NCBI RefSeq assembly: GCF_002198735.1
Contig: NZ_MWLO01000158.1
Coordinates: 21,284 to 85,283, forward strand
DNA: 64,000 nt
DNA from: Ideonella sp. A 288
GTDB lineage: Bacteria > Pseudomonadota > Gammaproteobacteria > Burkholderiales > Burkholderiaceae_C
Direction of reading: 5' to 3'
Shown: piece after piece, positions 17,476-26,237 of the stretch
Position numbering within the stretch: position 1 is the stretch's first letter
How the letters are laid out: every line of letters starts with the position of its first letter
The notes under the pieces: generated by a model
Databases searched by the model: none
Seen by the model: only the letters and a program-made list of their open reading frames with translations
What the model was told of the DNA's origin: nothing
Program-made: the position numbers and the translations under genes

Positions 17476-18227
17476 GAACTCACCCCGTAGCGCTGGGCCA
17501 TCGCGTCGTTCATCGCCCACAGGATGTCGAGCTTGAACTGCAGCACCTCCAGCGCGCGCTCTTGCAGCGCGCGGGTGTCGAAGTGCTGCAGCGTCACCGC
17601 CAGCCCCTGCTCCACGTCGCGCCGCGCCTGGCTGACGCGGTTGCGGAAGTAGCTGAGGCCCTCGCTCGCGATCCACGGATAGTGGTCCGGCCAGGTGGCC
17701 AGGCGCTGGTTGTGGATCTCGGGCGCGAACAACTCGGTGAGCGACGAGCACACCGCCTCCTGCCAGGGCGCGCGGCGCGCGAAGTTCACGTAGGCGTCGA
17801 CCGCGAAGCGCATCGCCGGCACCACGTGGCGCAGGTCGAGCACCTCCTCGCGCGTGAGGCCGGTGGCCTCGGCCAGCCGCAGCCACGCGTCGATGCCGCC
17901 GGCATCCTCCACGCCACCGAGCTTGAAGCCATCGTGGTCCAGGATGCGCTGCACCCAGCCGCGGCGCACCGCGGGATCAGGGCAGTTCGACAGCACGGCC
18001 GCGTCCTTCACCGGGATGGCGATCTGGTAGTAGAAGCGGTTGGCCACCCAGCCGCGGATCTGCTCCGGCGTCGCCTTGCCCGTGTTCAGCATGACGTTGA
18101 ACGGGTGGTGGATGTGGTAGGCCTTGCCGCGCTCGCGCAGCTGGGCCTCGAACTCGTCCCGGCTCCAAGGCTTGTCGCCGGGCACGGCGCGGCCCTGGGC
18201 CTTCAGCAGGTCGGCACGCATCATCAT
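17472..18227 (-). CDS. pqqC: pyrroloquinoline-quinone synthase PqqC
   Basis: A 251-residue cofactor-less oxidase of the TENA/THI-4 haem-oxygenase fold that performs the last ring closure and eight-electron oxidation to PQQ. Motifs include [36 protein letters not shown] and EHF-like [15 protein letters not shown]. The typical active-site His and Tyr/Arg positions appear intact. Three consecutive Met codons open the frame; the first (18227) was used, but the exact one is uncertain. It follows pqqB by 13 bases. Confidence 0.97.
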   Translation of the reverse strand: MMMRADLLKAQGRAVPGDKPWSRDEFEAQLRERGKAYHIHHPFNVMLNTGKATPEQIRGWVANRFYYQIAIPVKDAAVLSNCPDPAVRRGWVQRILDHDGFKLGGVEDAGGIDAWLRLAEATGLTREEVLDLRHVVPAMRFAVDAYVNFARRAPWQEAVCSSLTELFAPEIHNQRLATWPDHYPWIASEGLSYFRNRVSQARRDVEQGLAVTLQHFDTRALQERALEVLQFKLDILWAMNDAMAQRYGVSS

Positions 18228-18240
18228 CGAATGTGTCTCC

Positions 18241-19161
18241 TCACAGGTCGATCGTCATCCCGTCCTCGCAGACCTCGATGCCGGCGGCGGCCAGGGCGGC
18301 GCGCTGGGGCGAGTCCTCGTCGAGGATGGGGTTGGTGTTGTTGATGTGGATGAGCAGCTTGCGGGTGCGCGCGGGCAGGCGGCCCAGCCACTCGACCATG
18401 CCGCCCGCGCCCGACTGCGGCAGGTGGCCGATGTCGCGCGCGGTCTTGGTGGACAGGCCCAGCGCGATCATCTCGTCGTCGGTCCAGAAGGTGCCGTCGA
18501 CCAGCACCGCGTCGGCACCGGCCATCGCGTCGAACACCGCCGGGTCGATGGAGCCCAGGCCCGGCGCGTAGAAGGCGCTGCGGCCGCTGCGGCGGTCGGT
18601 GATGGTCATGCCGATGTTGTCGCCGGGCACGCTCTGCTCGCGGTGCGGCGAGTACGGCGCGGCCTTGCTGGCCAGCGGCATGGCGCGGAACTTCAGGTCG
18701 GCCACGCCGGGCACCTCGAAGGCGGGCCCGTCCAGCGCGATGCGCTGGCGCGCCACGCCGCAGTAGTGGCCCAGCACGCGAAGCACCGGGTTGCCCTGGC
18801 GCAGGTCTTCTTCCACCGGGTCGGTGCACCACAGCGGCAGCGGGCTGGTGCGCTCGCGCAGCATGAACAGGCCCGTGGCATGGTCGATCTGCCCGTCCAT
18901 CAGCACCACGCCGGCGATGGCGGTGTCGCGGATCGCGCGCCCCGGCTGCAGCGCGGGGCGGCTGCGGATCTGGTCGAGGATGTCGGGCGAGGCATTGAAC
19001 AGCACGCCGTCGGCGTGGTCGCTGGGCTGCACGAAGATTGAGGACTGTGTGCGGGCCTTGGCGCGCAGGGTGCCGGCGCGCAGGCCGGCGCAGTTGCGGC
19101 AGTTGCAGTTCCACTGCGGGAAGCCGCCGCCGGCCGACGAACCGAGAACGGTGATGCGCAT
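18241..19161 (-). CDS. pqqB: PQQ biosynthesis protein PqqB
   Basis: A 306-residue metallo-beta-lactamase-fold protein required for PQQ formation, reported as a non-haem-iron hydroxylase acting on the Glu-Tyr intermediate. The start [20 protein letters not shown] is diagnostic, as are the CxCxxC near residues 17-22 and the [11 protein letters not shown] segment. ATG 19161 is chosen by family alignment; an upstream in-frame ATG at 19200 falls inside the pqqA-pqqB hairpin and is unlikely. Confidence 0.97.
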   Translation of the reverse strand: MRITVLGSSAGGGFPQWNCNCRNCAGLRAGTLRAKARTQSSIFVQPSDHADGVLFNASPDILDQIRSRPALQPGRAIRDTAIAGVVLMDGQIDHATGLFMLRERTSPLPLWCTDPVEEDLRQGNPVLRVLGHYCGVARQRIALDGPAFEVPGVADLKFRAMPLASKAAPYSPHREQSVPGDNIGMTITDRRSGRSAFYAPGLGSIDPAVFDAMAGADAVLVDGTFWTDDEMIALGLSTKTARDIGHLPQSGAGGMVEWLGRLPARTRKLLIHINNTNPILDEDSPQRAALAAAGIEVCEDGMTIDL

Positions 19162-19185
19162 CGCGATGCTGCCTTCGACAAAGGA

Positions 19186-19210
19186 GCAGGGCCCCGGCAA
19201 GGGGCCCTGC
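19186..19210 (-). terminator. perfect 10-bp hairpin between pqqA and pqqB
   Basis: GCAGGGCCCC (19186-19195) and GGGGCCCTGC (19201-19210) form a perfect stem with a 5-base loop, in the 68-base gap between pqqA and pqqB. No T-run follows in the direction of transcription. It probably causes partial termination or protects the 3' end of a short pqqA message, giving more PqqA peptide than enzymes. Confidence 0.7.
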
Positions 19211-19229
19211 GGTCAACGACAGGCTGGGC

Positions 19230-19304
19230 TCAGCGCGCCGCCACGTACATCGTGATCTCGAAGCCGAAACGCAGGTCGGTGGCGGCGGGGGTGGTCCATT
19301 GCAT
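19230..19304 (-). CDS. pqqA: PQQ precursor peptide PqqA
   Basis: A 24-residue peptide that is the substrate for PQQ: the side chains of Glu and Tyr in FEITMYV (Glu16 and Tyr20) are cross-linked and excised. The rest (TDLRFGFE core) matches the PqqA family. AGGAG lies 7 bases before the ATG. It is the first gene of the pqqABCDE operon and is separated from pqqB by a strong hairpin. Confidence 0.96.
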   Translation of the reverse strand: MQWTTPAATDLRFGFEITMYVAAR

Positions 19305-19516
19305 GTGAAGTCTCCTGGGGGATCGGTGGCACGTCGCCGGCTGGCCACGTGGGGATGCGGTGTGTTCCCGTGGCGCATGGTCGCGCGCCCTCCCCGGTCC
19401 GCCCAGGGCTCCGATCATGAATCGGGCCTCATGATTTTCATGAAACTGCAGCCCCGCCCCAGGGCCGGGCTTGCGGCGGGCGGCCCGATGGGGCAGCGCT
19501 CGATACCATCGGCGCC

Positions 19517-20476
19517 GTGCCCACACCGATCCCCTACCCCGACCAGCCGCCGTACCGCACGCACGACCTCGACGCCGGCGACGGCCATCGCCTGCACGTG
19601 CGCGAATGGGGCTGCGCCGACGGCATCCCCGCACTGCTGCTGCACGGCGGGCCGGGCTCGGGTTCCTCGCCCGTGCTGTGGCGCATGTTCGACCCCACGC
19701 GTTACCGGGTCATCGCGCCCGACCAGCGCGGCTCGGGGCTGAGCACGCCGCGCGGGCAGGTGGCGCACAACACCACCGCGCACCTGCTGGCCGACCTGCG
19801 CGCGCTGCGCACGCACCTGGGCATCGCGCGCTGGCTGGTGGTGGGCGGCTCGTGGGGCGCGACGCTGGCGCTGGCCCATGCGCTCGACGCCCCCGAGGCC
19901 GTCGACGGGCTGCTGCTGCGCGCCATCTTCCTGAGCCGCGCCGAGGACATCGCGCGCTTCTTCGACCAGCCGCCGCCGGGGCGCGAGGCCTCGTGGCGGC
20001 ACTTCGCCGCCTCGGTGGCGCCGACCGAGGGCCAGTCGCTGCTGGACGCGCTGCACGCGGGCCTGCACGGCGACGATCCGACGCTGCGCGAGCACATGGC
20101 CCTGGCTTGGTGGCGCTGGGAGCGCGCGCTGGCCGGCTGGCCCGCCGACCAGGCCCGGCTGGACGGCCCGGCGCTGGCCGCGCAGGTGGACCGCCTGCGC
20201 GTGCAGAGCCATTACCTGCGGCAGGCCTGCTGGCTGGACCAGCCCTCGCTGGTCGACCGCTGCGGCACGCTGAAGCCCGACCTGCCGGTGCATCTGGTGC
20301 AGGGCCGCCAGGACCGCATCTGCCCGCCCGAAGGCGCCGAACGGCTGCACGCGCGCATGCCCCGCAGCCGCCTGGAATGGGTGGACGACGCGGGCCACGA
20401 CCCCACCCACCCGGGCATGGTCGCCGCGATGGTCGACGCCCTGGACCGGTGGGCCGAGCGCCGGGCCTTTCCATGA
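19517..20476 (+). CDS. pip: proline iminopeptidase-like alpha/beta hydrolase
   Basis: A 319-residue S33-family hydrolase that would release N-terminal proline from peptides. Motifs: oxyanion LLLHGGPGSG, DQRGSGLS, nucleophile GGSWGATLAL (Ser near 115), late acid in VQGRQDRICP, and His in DDAGHDP. The MALAWWRWE cap segment is typical of Pip. The start is a GTG (19517); no better ATG is available. Its stop overlaps the histidine-kinase start (ATGA), an unusual operon partnership. It lies divergent from pqqA. In some bacteria a peptidase is needed during PQQ maturation (PqqF/PqqM type), but Pip is a different family, so a role there is speculation. Confidence 0.85.
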   Translation: MPTPIPYPDQPPYRTHDLDAGDGHRLHVREWGCADGIPALLLHGGPGSGSSPVLWRMFDPTRYRVIAPDQRGSGLSTPRGQVAHNTTAHLLADLRALRTHLGIARWLVVGGSWGATLALAHALDAPEAVDGLLLRAIFLSRAEDIARFFDQPPPGREASWRHFAASVAPTEGQSLLDALHAGLHGDDPTLREHMALAWWRWERALAGWPADQARLDGPALAAQVDRLRVQSHYLRQACWLDQPSLVDRCGTLKPDLPVHLVQGRQDRICPPEGAERLHARMPRSRLEWVDDAGHDPTHPGMVAAMVDALDRWAERRAFP

Positions 20477-21846
20477 GCCTGCGCGCCAAGATCAACCTCA
20501 TCGTCGGCATGCTCACGCTGCTGTTCGTGGCCGGTCTCACGGCCGTGCAACTGGGCGCGATGCGCGATTCGGTGAAGGAGGAGGTGGTGGCCGCCAACCG
20601 CGTGGCCACGCAACTGCTCAAGCGCAATGCCTGGCTGTATGCCGCGCAGGGCGTGCCGGCGATGCGGGCCTTCCTCGAAGGCCTGGGCCGCGTGCGCTCG
20701 AACGACCTGGTGCTCACCGACACCGACGGCACGGTGATCTACCGCTCGCCCGAGTCGCCCTACAAGGCCGGCCGCAACGCGCCCGCCTGGTTCGAGCGGC
20801 TGATCTCGCCCGAGCCCTCCACCCAGTCCTTCGCCTTCCCCGACGGCCGGCTGGAGGTGCGCGCCGATGCGTCGCGTGCGGCCGTCGATGCCTGGGATGC
20901 CTTCGTCTGGTTCGCCGGCATCGCGGCGGTACTGCTGGTGCTGGTCAACGGACTGGTGTTCTGGCTGGTGGGGCGCACGGTGCGGCCGTTCGGGCGCATC
21001 GTCGATGCGCTGGGCCAACTGCAGGCCGGCCGCTTCGACGTGACGCTGCCGCCGCTGCCCGGCCGCGAGGCCGGGGCCATCGGCGCCGCCTTCAACCGCA
21101 TGGTGGCGGTGCTGGCCGAGCACATCGAAACCGAGAAGCGTGCGGTGCGCGCCGAAGGCCAGCTGACCGACCAGCGCGAGCTGGCGCACTGGGTGGGCCA
21201 GCGCATCGAGCAGGAGCGCCGCACCATCGCCCGAGAGCTGCACGACGAGCTGGGCCAGTCGGTCACCGCGATGCGCAGCATGGCGCTGTCGGTGGCACAG
21301 CGCGTGCAGGCCGTCGATGCCGAGTCGGCCGACGCGGCGCGGCTGATCGCGCAGGAATCGTCCCGCCTGTACGACGCGATGCACGGCCTGATCCCGCGGC
21401 TGGCGCCGCTGGTGCTGGACCAGTTCGGCCTGCCCGACGCGCTGGCCGATCTGGCCGAGCGCACGCGCCGCGCCCACCCCGGCGTGGCGGTGGACATGCA
21501 GGTGGCGCTGGACGATGCGGCGCTGGAACCCGACGCCGCGCTGGCGCTGTACCGCGCGGCGCAGGAAGGCATCACCAACGCGCTGCGCCACGGCCAGGCG
21601 CGGCTGCTGCGCCTGCGCGTGGCGGCCGAGCCCGCCGCGGTGCGGCTGGAACTGCTCGACGACGGCCAGGGCCTGCCGCCCGGCGGCCTGCCCGCCCACG
21701 GCCACCACGGCCTGCGCTGGCTGGCCGAGCGCGTGGCCTCGCAGCACGGCACGCTGGACATCGGCCCGGGGGACCAGGGCCGCGGCGTGCGGCTGGCCGT
21801 CACACTGCCCCGCATGGCGGCGCCGGCACTGGAGACCGCCCCATGA
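20473..21846 (+). CDS. NarL-family sensor histidine kinase
   Basis: A 457-residue membrane kinase. Transmembrane helices at about 7-28 and 145-167 flank a periplasmic sensor of about 115 residues that resembles a double-Cache/PAS-like domain (VLTDTDGTVIYRSPESPYKAG). A HAMP linker follows, then the HisKA_3 dimerisation motif ARELHDELGQS with phosphorylated His257, and a C-terminal HATPase (EGITNALRHG, DDGQGLP). It overlaps the peptidase gene upstream and the response-regulator gene downstream by four bases each. Its signal is unknown. Confidence 0.9.
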   Translation: MSLRAKINLIVGMLTLLFVAGLTAVQLGAMRDSVKEEVVAANRVATQLLKRNAWLYAAQGVPAMRAFLEGLGRVRSNDLVLTDTDGTVIYRSPESPYKAGRNAPAWFERLISPEPSTQSFAFPDGRLEVRADASRAAVDAWDAFVWFAGIAAVLLVLVNGLVFWLVGRTVRPFGRIVDALGQLQAGRFDVTLPPLPGREAGAIGAAFNRMVAVLAEHIETEKRAVRAEGQLTDQRELAHWVGQRIEQERRTIARELHDELGQSVTAMRSMALSVAQRVQAVDAESADAARLIAQESSRLYDAMHGLIPRLAPLVLDQFGLPDALADLAERTRRAHPGVAVDMQVALDDAALEPDAALALYRAAQEGITNALRHGQARLLRLRVAAEPAAVRLELLDDGQGLPPGGLPAHGHHGLRWLAERVASQHGTLDIGPGDQGRGVRLAVTLPRMAAPALETAP

Positions 21847-22472
21847 TCCGCGTGATGCTGGTGGACGACCATGTGCTGGTGCGCATGGGCTTTCGCATGC
21901 TGTTGGGCAATGCCGACATCGCCGTGGCCGCCGAGGCCGACACCGGCGAGCAGGCCTGCCAGGACTACGCCCGCATTGCCCCCGACGTGGTGGTGATGGA
22001 CCTGTCCATGCCCGGCATGGGCGGGCTCGAGGCGGTGCGCCGCCTAGTGGCGCAGGATCCCAAGGTGCGGGTGCTGGCCCTGTCGGCCCACGAGGACACG
22101 GCCCACCCGCGGCGCGTGCTGAAGGCCGGCGCGCTGGGCTACCTGGCCAAGCGCAGCGCGCCCGACGAGCTGATCGCTGCGGTGCGCGCCGTGGCCCAGG
22201 GCCAGCGCTACCTGGACGCGCGCACGGCGCAGGCGCTGGCCACCGCGCAGATCGACGGCGACGACAGCCCGGCCGACATGCTGAGCGAACGCGAGTTCTC
22301 GGTCTTCCTGCAACTGGCCCGCGGCATGAGCGTGGCCCAGATCGCCGACAACCTGAAGCTCTCGCCCAGCACCGTGGGCACGCACCTGTACCACGTGAAG
22401 CAGAAGCTCAACGCCGGCAACCAGAGCGAGCTGACGCTGATCGCGCTGCGCTGGGGCTTCATCGAGGCCTGA
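21843..22472 (+). CDS. LuxR/NarL-type response regulator
   Basis: A 209-residue partner of the kinase upstream. The receiver has acidic residues DD at 8-9, phosphoacceptor Asp53 (VVVMDLSMPGMGG) and the LAKRS lysine region. The C-terminal LuxR helix-turn-helix (LSEREFSVFLQLARGMSVAQIADNLKLSPSTVGTH) binds DNA. The usual T-x-R-E is here S-E-R-E. Being encoded beside and divergent from pqqABCDE, it may regulate the pqq operon or PQQ-linked oxidation genes, as LuxR-type regulators do in pseudomonads; that link is inference. Confidence 0.9.
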   Translation: MIRVMLVDDHVLVRMGFRMLLGNADIAVAAEADTGEQACQDYARIAPDVVVMDLSMPGMGGLEAVRRLVAQDPKVRVLALSAHEDTAHPRRVLKAGALGYLAKRSAPDELIAAVRAVAQGQRYLDARTAQALATAQIDGDDSPADMLSEREFSVFLQLARGMSVAQIADNLKLSPSTVGTHLYHVKQKLNAGNQSELTLIALRWGFIEA

Positions 22473-22535
22473 CGGCCCCGCGCGGATCGATGCCGTGCGC
22501 CCGGCGGGCAGGCACCGTCCCGGGTGTCCAGCGGC

Positions 22536-22940
22536 TCACGCGTCCAGCACGATCTGCGTCTGCGTCACCACCGCGCACAGCTTGCCCGATTCGGCGCGGA
22601 TCGAGGTCTGCCAGACCATGGTCGTGCGGCCCCGATGCAGCGCCAGGCACTCGCCGGTGACGGTGGTGCCCACCGGCACGCCGGCGATGAAGTGGGTGTT
22701 GGAGTCGGTGGTCGCGGTGCGCTTGCCGGCGGGCAGGTTCATCACCGTGCCCACCGCCCCCAGCGTGTCGGCGAAGGCCATCATCGCGCCACCGTGCAGC
22801 GCCTGGCCGCTGGTGCACAGGTCGGGCCGCACCTGCATCGTGGCCAGCACGCGCTCGGGTGAGACCTCGCGCACCTGCACGCCCATCAGGCCGGGAAACA
22901 TCGGTGCCAGGATCGCCTGGATCGTCTCGGGGGTCAGCAT
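22536..22940 (-). CDS. PaaI-type hotdog thioesterase
   Basis: A 134-residue hotdog-fold acyl-CoA thioesterase of the PaaI/UPF0152 type. The HGGAMMAFADTLGAVG helix carries the usual active-site Asp/Glu region and residue order of the family; NTHFIAGVPVGTTVTGECLALHRGRTTMVWQT forms the beta strands. Substrate is unknown. It is the 3' neighbour of a methyltransferase gene, 75 bases away, and convergent with the response regulator. Confidence 0.85.
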   Translation of the reverse strand: MLTPETIQAILAPMFPGLMGVQVREVSPERVLATMQVRPDLCTSGQALHGGAMMAFADTLGAVGTVMNLPAGKRTATTDSNTHFIAGVPVGTTVTGECLALHRGRTTMVWQTSIRAESGKLCAVVTQTQIVLDA

Positions 22941-23015
22941 GTCGTGGGCTCCTCTCGAATGGCGTGACGGACAGGCATCGAGGCAAGTCGGCGACCGTGG
23001 CTCGACGCAGCCCGC

Positions 23016-23888
23016 TCAGCGCGGGCACCCGGCGGCTGCAGCCGGCTCGAACCGCGCACCCGCCAACATGGACCAGGCCCCATCGGCCCGACGCACCGCC
23101 AGCGCGCGTGCCGGACCATCGACCAGCCGCAGGGCCAGGCCGTCGGCCGAGGCCAGGTCGAGGCCGCTCACCGTGGCGTCGATGGCCAGGCCGCCCGGCT
23201 CGACGCGGCCCTGCACCCGCTGGAACTGCTGCGACAGGTCGAGCTGCCAGCCATGCTGCGCACCGGTGCCGCACCAGCGGCCCTGCACCGCGGCGGGCAC
23301 GGTCCACAGGTGCAGGCGGCTGCGCTTGTCCAGGCCCACAACCTTGTCGGGCACGTCGAGCACCAGGGTGCGGTCGGGCCGCCAGTCGCCCAGGTCCCAG
23401 TCGTGCGAGACGATGCGCGTGCCGGGCTTCAGCGCCAGCAGGCGCGGGCGCAGCTGCAGGTTCACCTCGGGCAGCAGGTACATCGTCACCACGCTGGCCG
23501 GCGACAGGTCGGTGGCGAACAGGTCCTGCTCGCGGAACTCGGCCCGGTCGGCCACGCCGGCGCGGCGCGCCAGTTCGCGGCTCTGGGCCACCAGGTCGGG
23601 CACGATCTCCACGCCCAACCCACGCGCGCCATGCACCCGGGCCGCGGTGATGACGATGCGCCCGTCGCCCGAACCCAGGTCGATGACGTAGTCGCTGGCG
23701 CCCACGCCGGCCAGTTGCAGCATTGCGGCAGTGACGTGGTCGGGCGTGGTGATGAAGGGCACCTCTTCCATCGCGGTGGCGTTGCCGGCCAAGCCGCCAC
23801 ACAGTGCCGCGGCCAGGGCTGCGGTTCGCGCGACGGGCAACACGATTCGCCGCATCGCGCGATTCGCCGAAGGCCACCCACCGCGCAT
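23016..23888 (-). CDS. class I SAM methyltransferase-fold protein with signal peptide
   Basis: A 290-residue protein whose central domain has the class I methyltransferase motif I (VIDLGSGDGRIVITAA) and motif II-like acidic end (GVEIVPDLV), then LLPEVNLQLRPRLLALKPG. Ahead of it is a clear signal peptide (RRIVLPVARTAALAAALCGGLAGNATA). The C-terminal 100 residues form an extra beta-rich part found in exported members. ATG 23888 was chosen because GGGGAG lies about 8 bases upstream; ATG 23855 would also keep the signal. S-adenosylmethionine is not expected in the periplasm, so the function is puzzling. Confidence 0.8.
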   Translation of the reverse strand: MRGGWPSANRAMRRIVLPVARTAALAAALCGGLAGNATAMEEVPFITTPDHVTAAMLQLAGVGASDYVIDLGSGDGRIVITAARVHGARGLGVEIVPDLVAQSRELARRAGVADRAEFREQDLFATDLSPASVVTMYLLPEVNLQLRPRLLALKPGTRIVSHDWDLGDWRPDRTLVLDVPDKVVGLDKRSRLHLWTVPAAVQGRWCGTGAQHGWQLDLSQQFQRVQGRVEPGGLAIDATVSGLDLASADGLALRLVDGPARALAVRRADGAWSMLAGARFEPAAAAGCPR

Positions 23889-23914
23889 GTCCGCGCTCCC
23901 CGTCGCCGCAAGGG

Positions 23915-25444
23915 CTACATCACCGCGCCCAGCTGCCACGGCACGAACTCGTTCTGGCCGTAGCCGTGCTGCTCGCTCTTGGTGATGCGGCCCGAGGCCG
24001 TCTCGAGCATCAGGCGGAAGATGCGCTCGCCCACCTCGTCGACGCTCTCGGCCCCGTCGACGATGGTGCCGCAGTCGATGTCGATGTCGTCCTGCTGCTT
24101 CAGCCACAGCGCGGTGTTGGTGGACAGTTTCAGCGACGGCGACGGCGCGCAGCCATAGGCCGAGCCGCGGCCGGTGGTGAAGCAGATGAGGTTGGCGCCG
24201 CCGGCCACCTGCCCGGTGGCCGACACGGGATCGTAGCCCGGCGTGTCCATGTAGATCAGGCCGCGCGCGGTGCAGGGCTGCGCGAACTCGACCACGTCGA
24301 CCAGGTTGGTGGTGCCGCTCTTGGCGATGGCGCCCAGGCTCTTTTCCAGGATCGTGGTCAGGCCGCCGGCCTTGTTGCCGGCCGAGGGGTTGTTGTCCAT
24401 CTGCATGCCGTTGCGGGCGGTGTAGGCCTCCCACCAGGCGATGCGGGCCAGCAGCCGGTCGGCCACCTCGCGCGACACGGCGCGGCGGGTGAGCAGGTGC
24501 TCGCCGCCGTAGATCTCGGGCGTCTCGCTGAGGATGGCGCTGCCGCCGTGGCGCACCAGCCGGTCGACGGCGGCGCCCAGCGCCGGGTTGGCGCTGATGC
24601 CCGAGTAGCCGTCGCTGCCGCCGCACTGCAGCCCAACGGTGAGGTGGCGGGCCGGCACCGGCTGGCGCGCCACGCGATTGGCCTCGGGCAGCATGCCGCG
24701 GATCAGCTCGATGCCACGGGCCACCGTCTTGGCCGTGCCGCCGGTGTCCTGGATGCTGAAGGCCTGCAGGTGGGCGCCCTCCTGCAGCCCCTCCTGCGCG
24801 ATCAGGCCCTGGATCTGGTTGGTCTCGCAGCCCAGGCCCACCACCAGCACGGCGGCGAAATTGGGGTGGCGCGCATAGCCGCCCAGCGTGCGGCGCAGCA
24901 CCTGCAGTTCTTCGCCGTCACTGGCGGTGGCGCAGCCCATGCCGTGGGTCAGGGCCACCACGCCGTCGACGTTGGGATAGTTGGCCAATGACTCGGGGCG
25001 CACGTCGCGGCGGAAATGGTCGGCGATCGCCCGGGCCGCGGTGGCCGAGCAGTTGACGCTGGTGAGCACGCCGATGTAGTTGCGCGTGGCCACGCGGCCG
25101 TCGGCACGGACGATGCCGTCGAAGGTGGCCGGCTCGGCCGCCGGCACCGTGGGCTGTGCGCCGGCACCCGGCGCGTGCTGCCGGGCAAAGTCACTGAACG
25201 CCAGGTTGTGCGTGTGCACGTGCTGGCCCGGCGCGATGGCCTGGGTGGCCACGCCGATGACCTGGTCGTAGCGGCGCACGGCCTCGCCCGCGGCGATGGG
25301 CCGGGTGGCCACCTTGTGCCCGGGCGGCACCAGGCCGGCCACGGTGATGGCTTCGTCGGCCACGACGGTACCGCCCAGCAACTGGCGGCGGGCGATCACC
25401 ACGTTGTCGGCGGAGTGGATGCGGATGACCGGGCTCTGGCTCAT
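23915..25444 (-). CDS. uxaA: altronate dehydratase
   Basis: Converts D-altronate to 2-keto-3-deoxy-D-gluconate in galacturonate breakdown. The 509-residue protein has an N-terminal SAF domain (about 1-90) and the large UxaA/GarD domain with GRVATRNYIGVLTSVNCSA, LTHGMGCA, LQCGGSDGYSGISANPALG, MDNNPSAGNKAGGLTTILEK and TGRGSAYGCAPSPSLKLSTN, all close to UxaA rather than GarD. Start MSQSP follows family length. Immediately downstream is the methyltransferase gene. Uronate isomerase (UxaC) and tagaturonate reductase (UxaB) are not in the window. Confidence 0.93.
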   Translation of the reverse strand: MSQSPVIRIHSADNVVIARRQLLGGTVVADEAITVAGLVPPGHKVATRPIAAGEAVRRYDQVIGVATQAIAPGQHVHTHNLAFSDFARQHAPGAGAQPTVPAAEPATFDGIVRADGRVATRNYIGVLTSVNCSATAARAIADHFRRDVRPESLANYPNVDGVVALTHGMGCATASDGEELQVLRRTLGGYARHPNFAAVLVVGLGCETNQIQGLIAQEGLQEGAHLQAFSIQDTGGTAKTVARGIELIRGMLPEANRVARQPVPARHLTVGLQCGGSDGYSGISANPALGAAVDRLVRHGGSAILSETPEIYGGEHLLTRRAVSREVADRLLARIAWWEAYTARNGMQMDNNPSAGNKAGGLTTILEKSLGAIAKSGTTNLVDVVEFAQPCTARGLIYMDTPGYDPVSATGQVAGGANLICFTTGRGSAYGCAPSPSLKLSTNTALWLKQQDDIDIDCGTIVDGAESVDEVGERIFRLMLETASGRITKSEQHGYGQNEFVPWQLGAVM

Positions 25445-25473
25445 TGGGTGACCTCCGGGCGGCGCCCTGCGGT

Positions 25474-25492
25474 GGTCGCCCTCGGGGCGACC
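25474..25492. other. hairpin ahead of uxaA
   Basis: GGTCGCCC (25474-25481) and GGGCGACC (25485-25492) form a perfect 8-bp stem with a 3-base loop, 30 bases before the uxaA start. It may be a repeat element or a 5' untranslated structure; no known RNA regulator is recognised. Confidence 0.4.
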
Positions 25493-25602
25493 CGCCGGGC
25501 CCATGGTGGGCTTGCGATGAAAGCCCTCCCGACGAGGCACGCCCGCACGGCCGCCCCCACGGGAAGGCTGGGATGCGGGACGTCGAAACGAACCACCAGG
25601 CC

Positions 25603-25622
25603 CGGCCCCCGGGCGGGGGCCG
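25603..25622 (-). terminator. GC hairpin after the AP2-like gene
   Basis: CGGCCCCC (25603-25610) and GGGGGCCG (25615-25622) pair across a 4-base loop, starting 9 bases after the stop of the gene at 25631. No T-run follows on the minus strand. It could separate that gene from uxaA. Confidence 0.45.
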
Positions 25623-25630
25623 TTGGCGGC

Positions 25631-26149
25631 TTACAGCTTGCTGGCCGCGCGACGCTTGGCCGCGGTGGCAGCCTCCTGGTAGGCCTTCTCGGCCTCCTGG
25701 CGCAGCGCCATGGCGGTGTCCAGCGCCTCCTGGTACCGCTCTTTCGAGTAGGTGTTCTGGTTGGCGATGTAGACGCTGCGCCGCAACGGCTTGTCGCCAT
25801 AGCGCGGCAGGTTGACCGAGAAATGGCACTCGGGCGCGGCACGGCCTGGCCGCTGGCGCAGGATGGGGCCGCTGATGCCGGCAGGCAGGTCGTTCTGCTT
25901 GCTGGCACTGGCCGACCGCTGCAGGCCGGTGGGCGCGTCGAGCGTGGACAGGCGCTCGCGCAGGGCGTCGACCGCCAGCTTGAGCGATGCCCGCGGACTG
26001 GCGCCCTTGGCCTTGCTGTCGGAGAAGAACAGCGTGGGCTTGCCGTAGCGAAGCTGCCAGCCGTGGGTGCTGCGCGTGTCGATGCGCTGGATGTGTTCGG
26101 GCACACGGATGCGTGCGCCGGTGGGAAGAATTGCAGTACGAGCAGGCAT
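25631..26149 (-). CDS. hypothetical protein with two AP2-like repeats
   Basis: A 172-residue basic protein. Two similar segments are visible: residues about 18-70 (IQRIDTRSTHGWQLRYGKPTLFFSDSK then a helix with ASLKLAVDALRERL) and about 100-160 (CHFSVNLPRYGDKPLRRSVYIANQ then a helix with YQEALDTAMALRQEAEKAY). Each has three strands plus a helix, as in AP2/ERF-like DNA-binding domains found in bacterial and phage proteins. No catalytic motif is seen. ATG 26149 was chosen over 26209 because the repeats begin soon after. Its presence inside a sugar-acid cluster is unexplained. Function is not assigned. Confidence 0.6.
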   Translation of the reverse strand: MPARTAILPTGARIRVPEHIQRIDTRSTHGWQLRYGKPTLFFSDSKAKGASPRASLKLAVDALRERLSTLDAPTGLQRSASASKQNDLPAGISGPILRQRPGRAAPECHFSVNLPRYGDKPLRRSVYIANQNTYSKERYQEALDTAMALRQEAEKAYQEAATAAKRRAASKL

Positions 26150-26237
26150 GGGTGGTCCACCTTGTTCGGGAACACTCCCTTGACGGTCGCCGATCGCCAT
26201 CGCCGGCAACGCATGTTATGGGGCATCGCTGTACGGC

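Noticed and set aside
25445..25630. Riboswitch ahead of uxaA
   Set aside because: Only simple G/C stems are present; no conserved core of a known riboswitch class is recognised.
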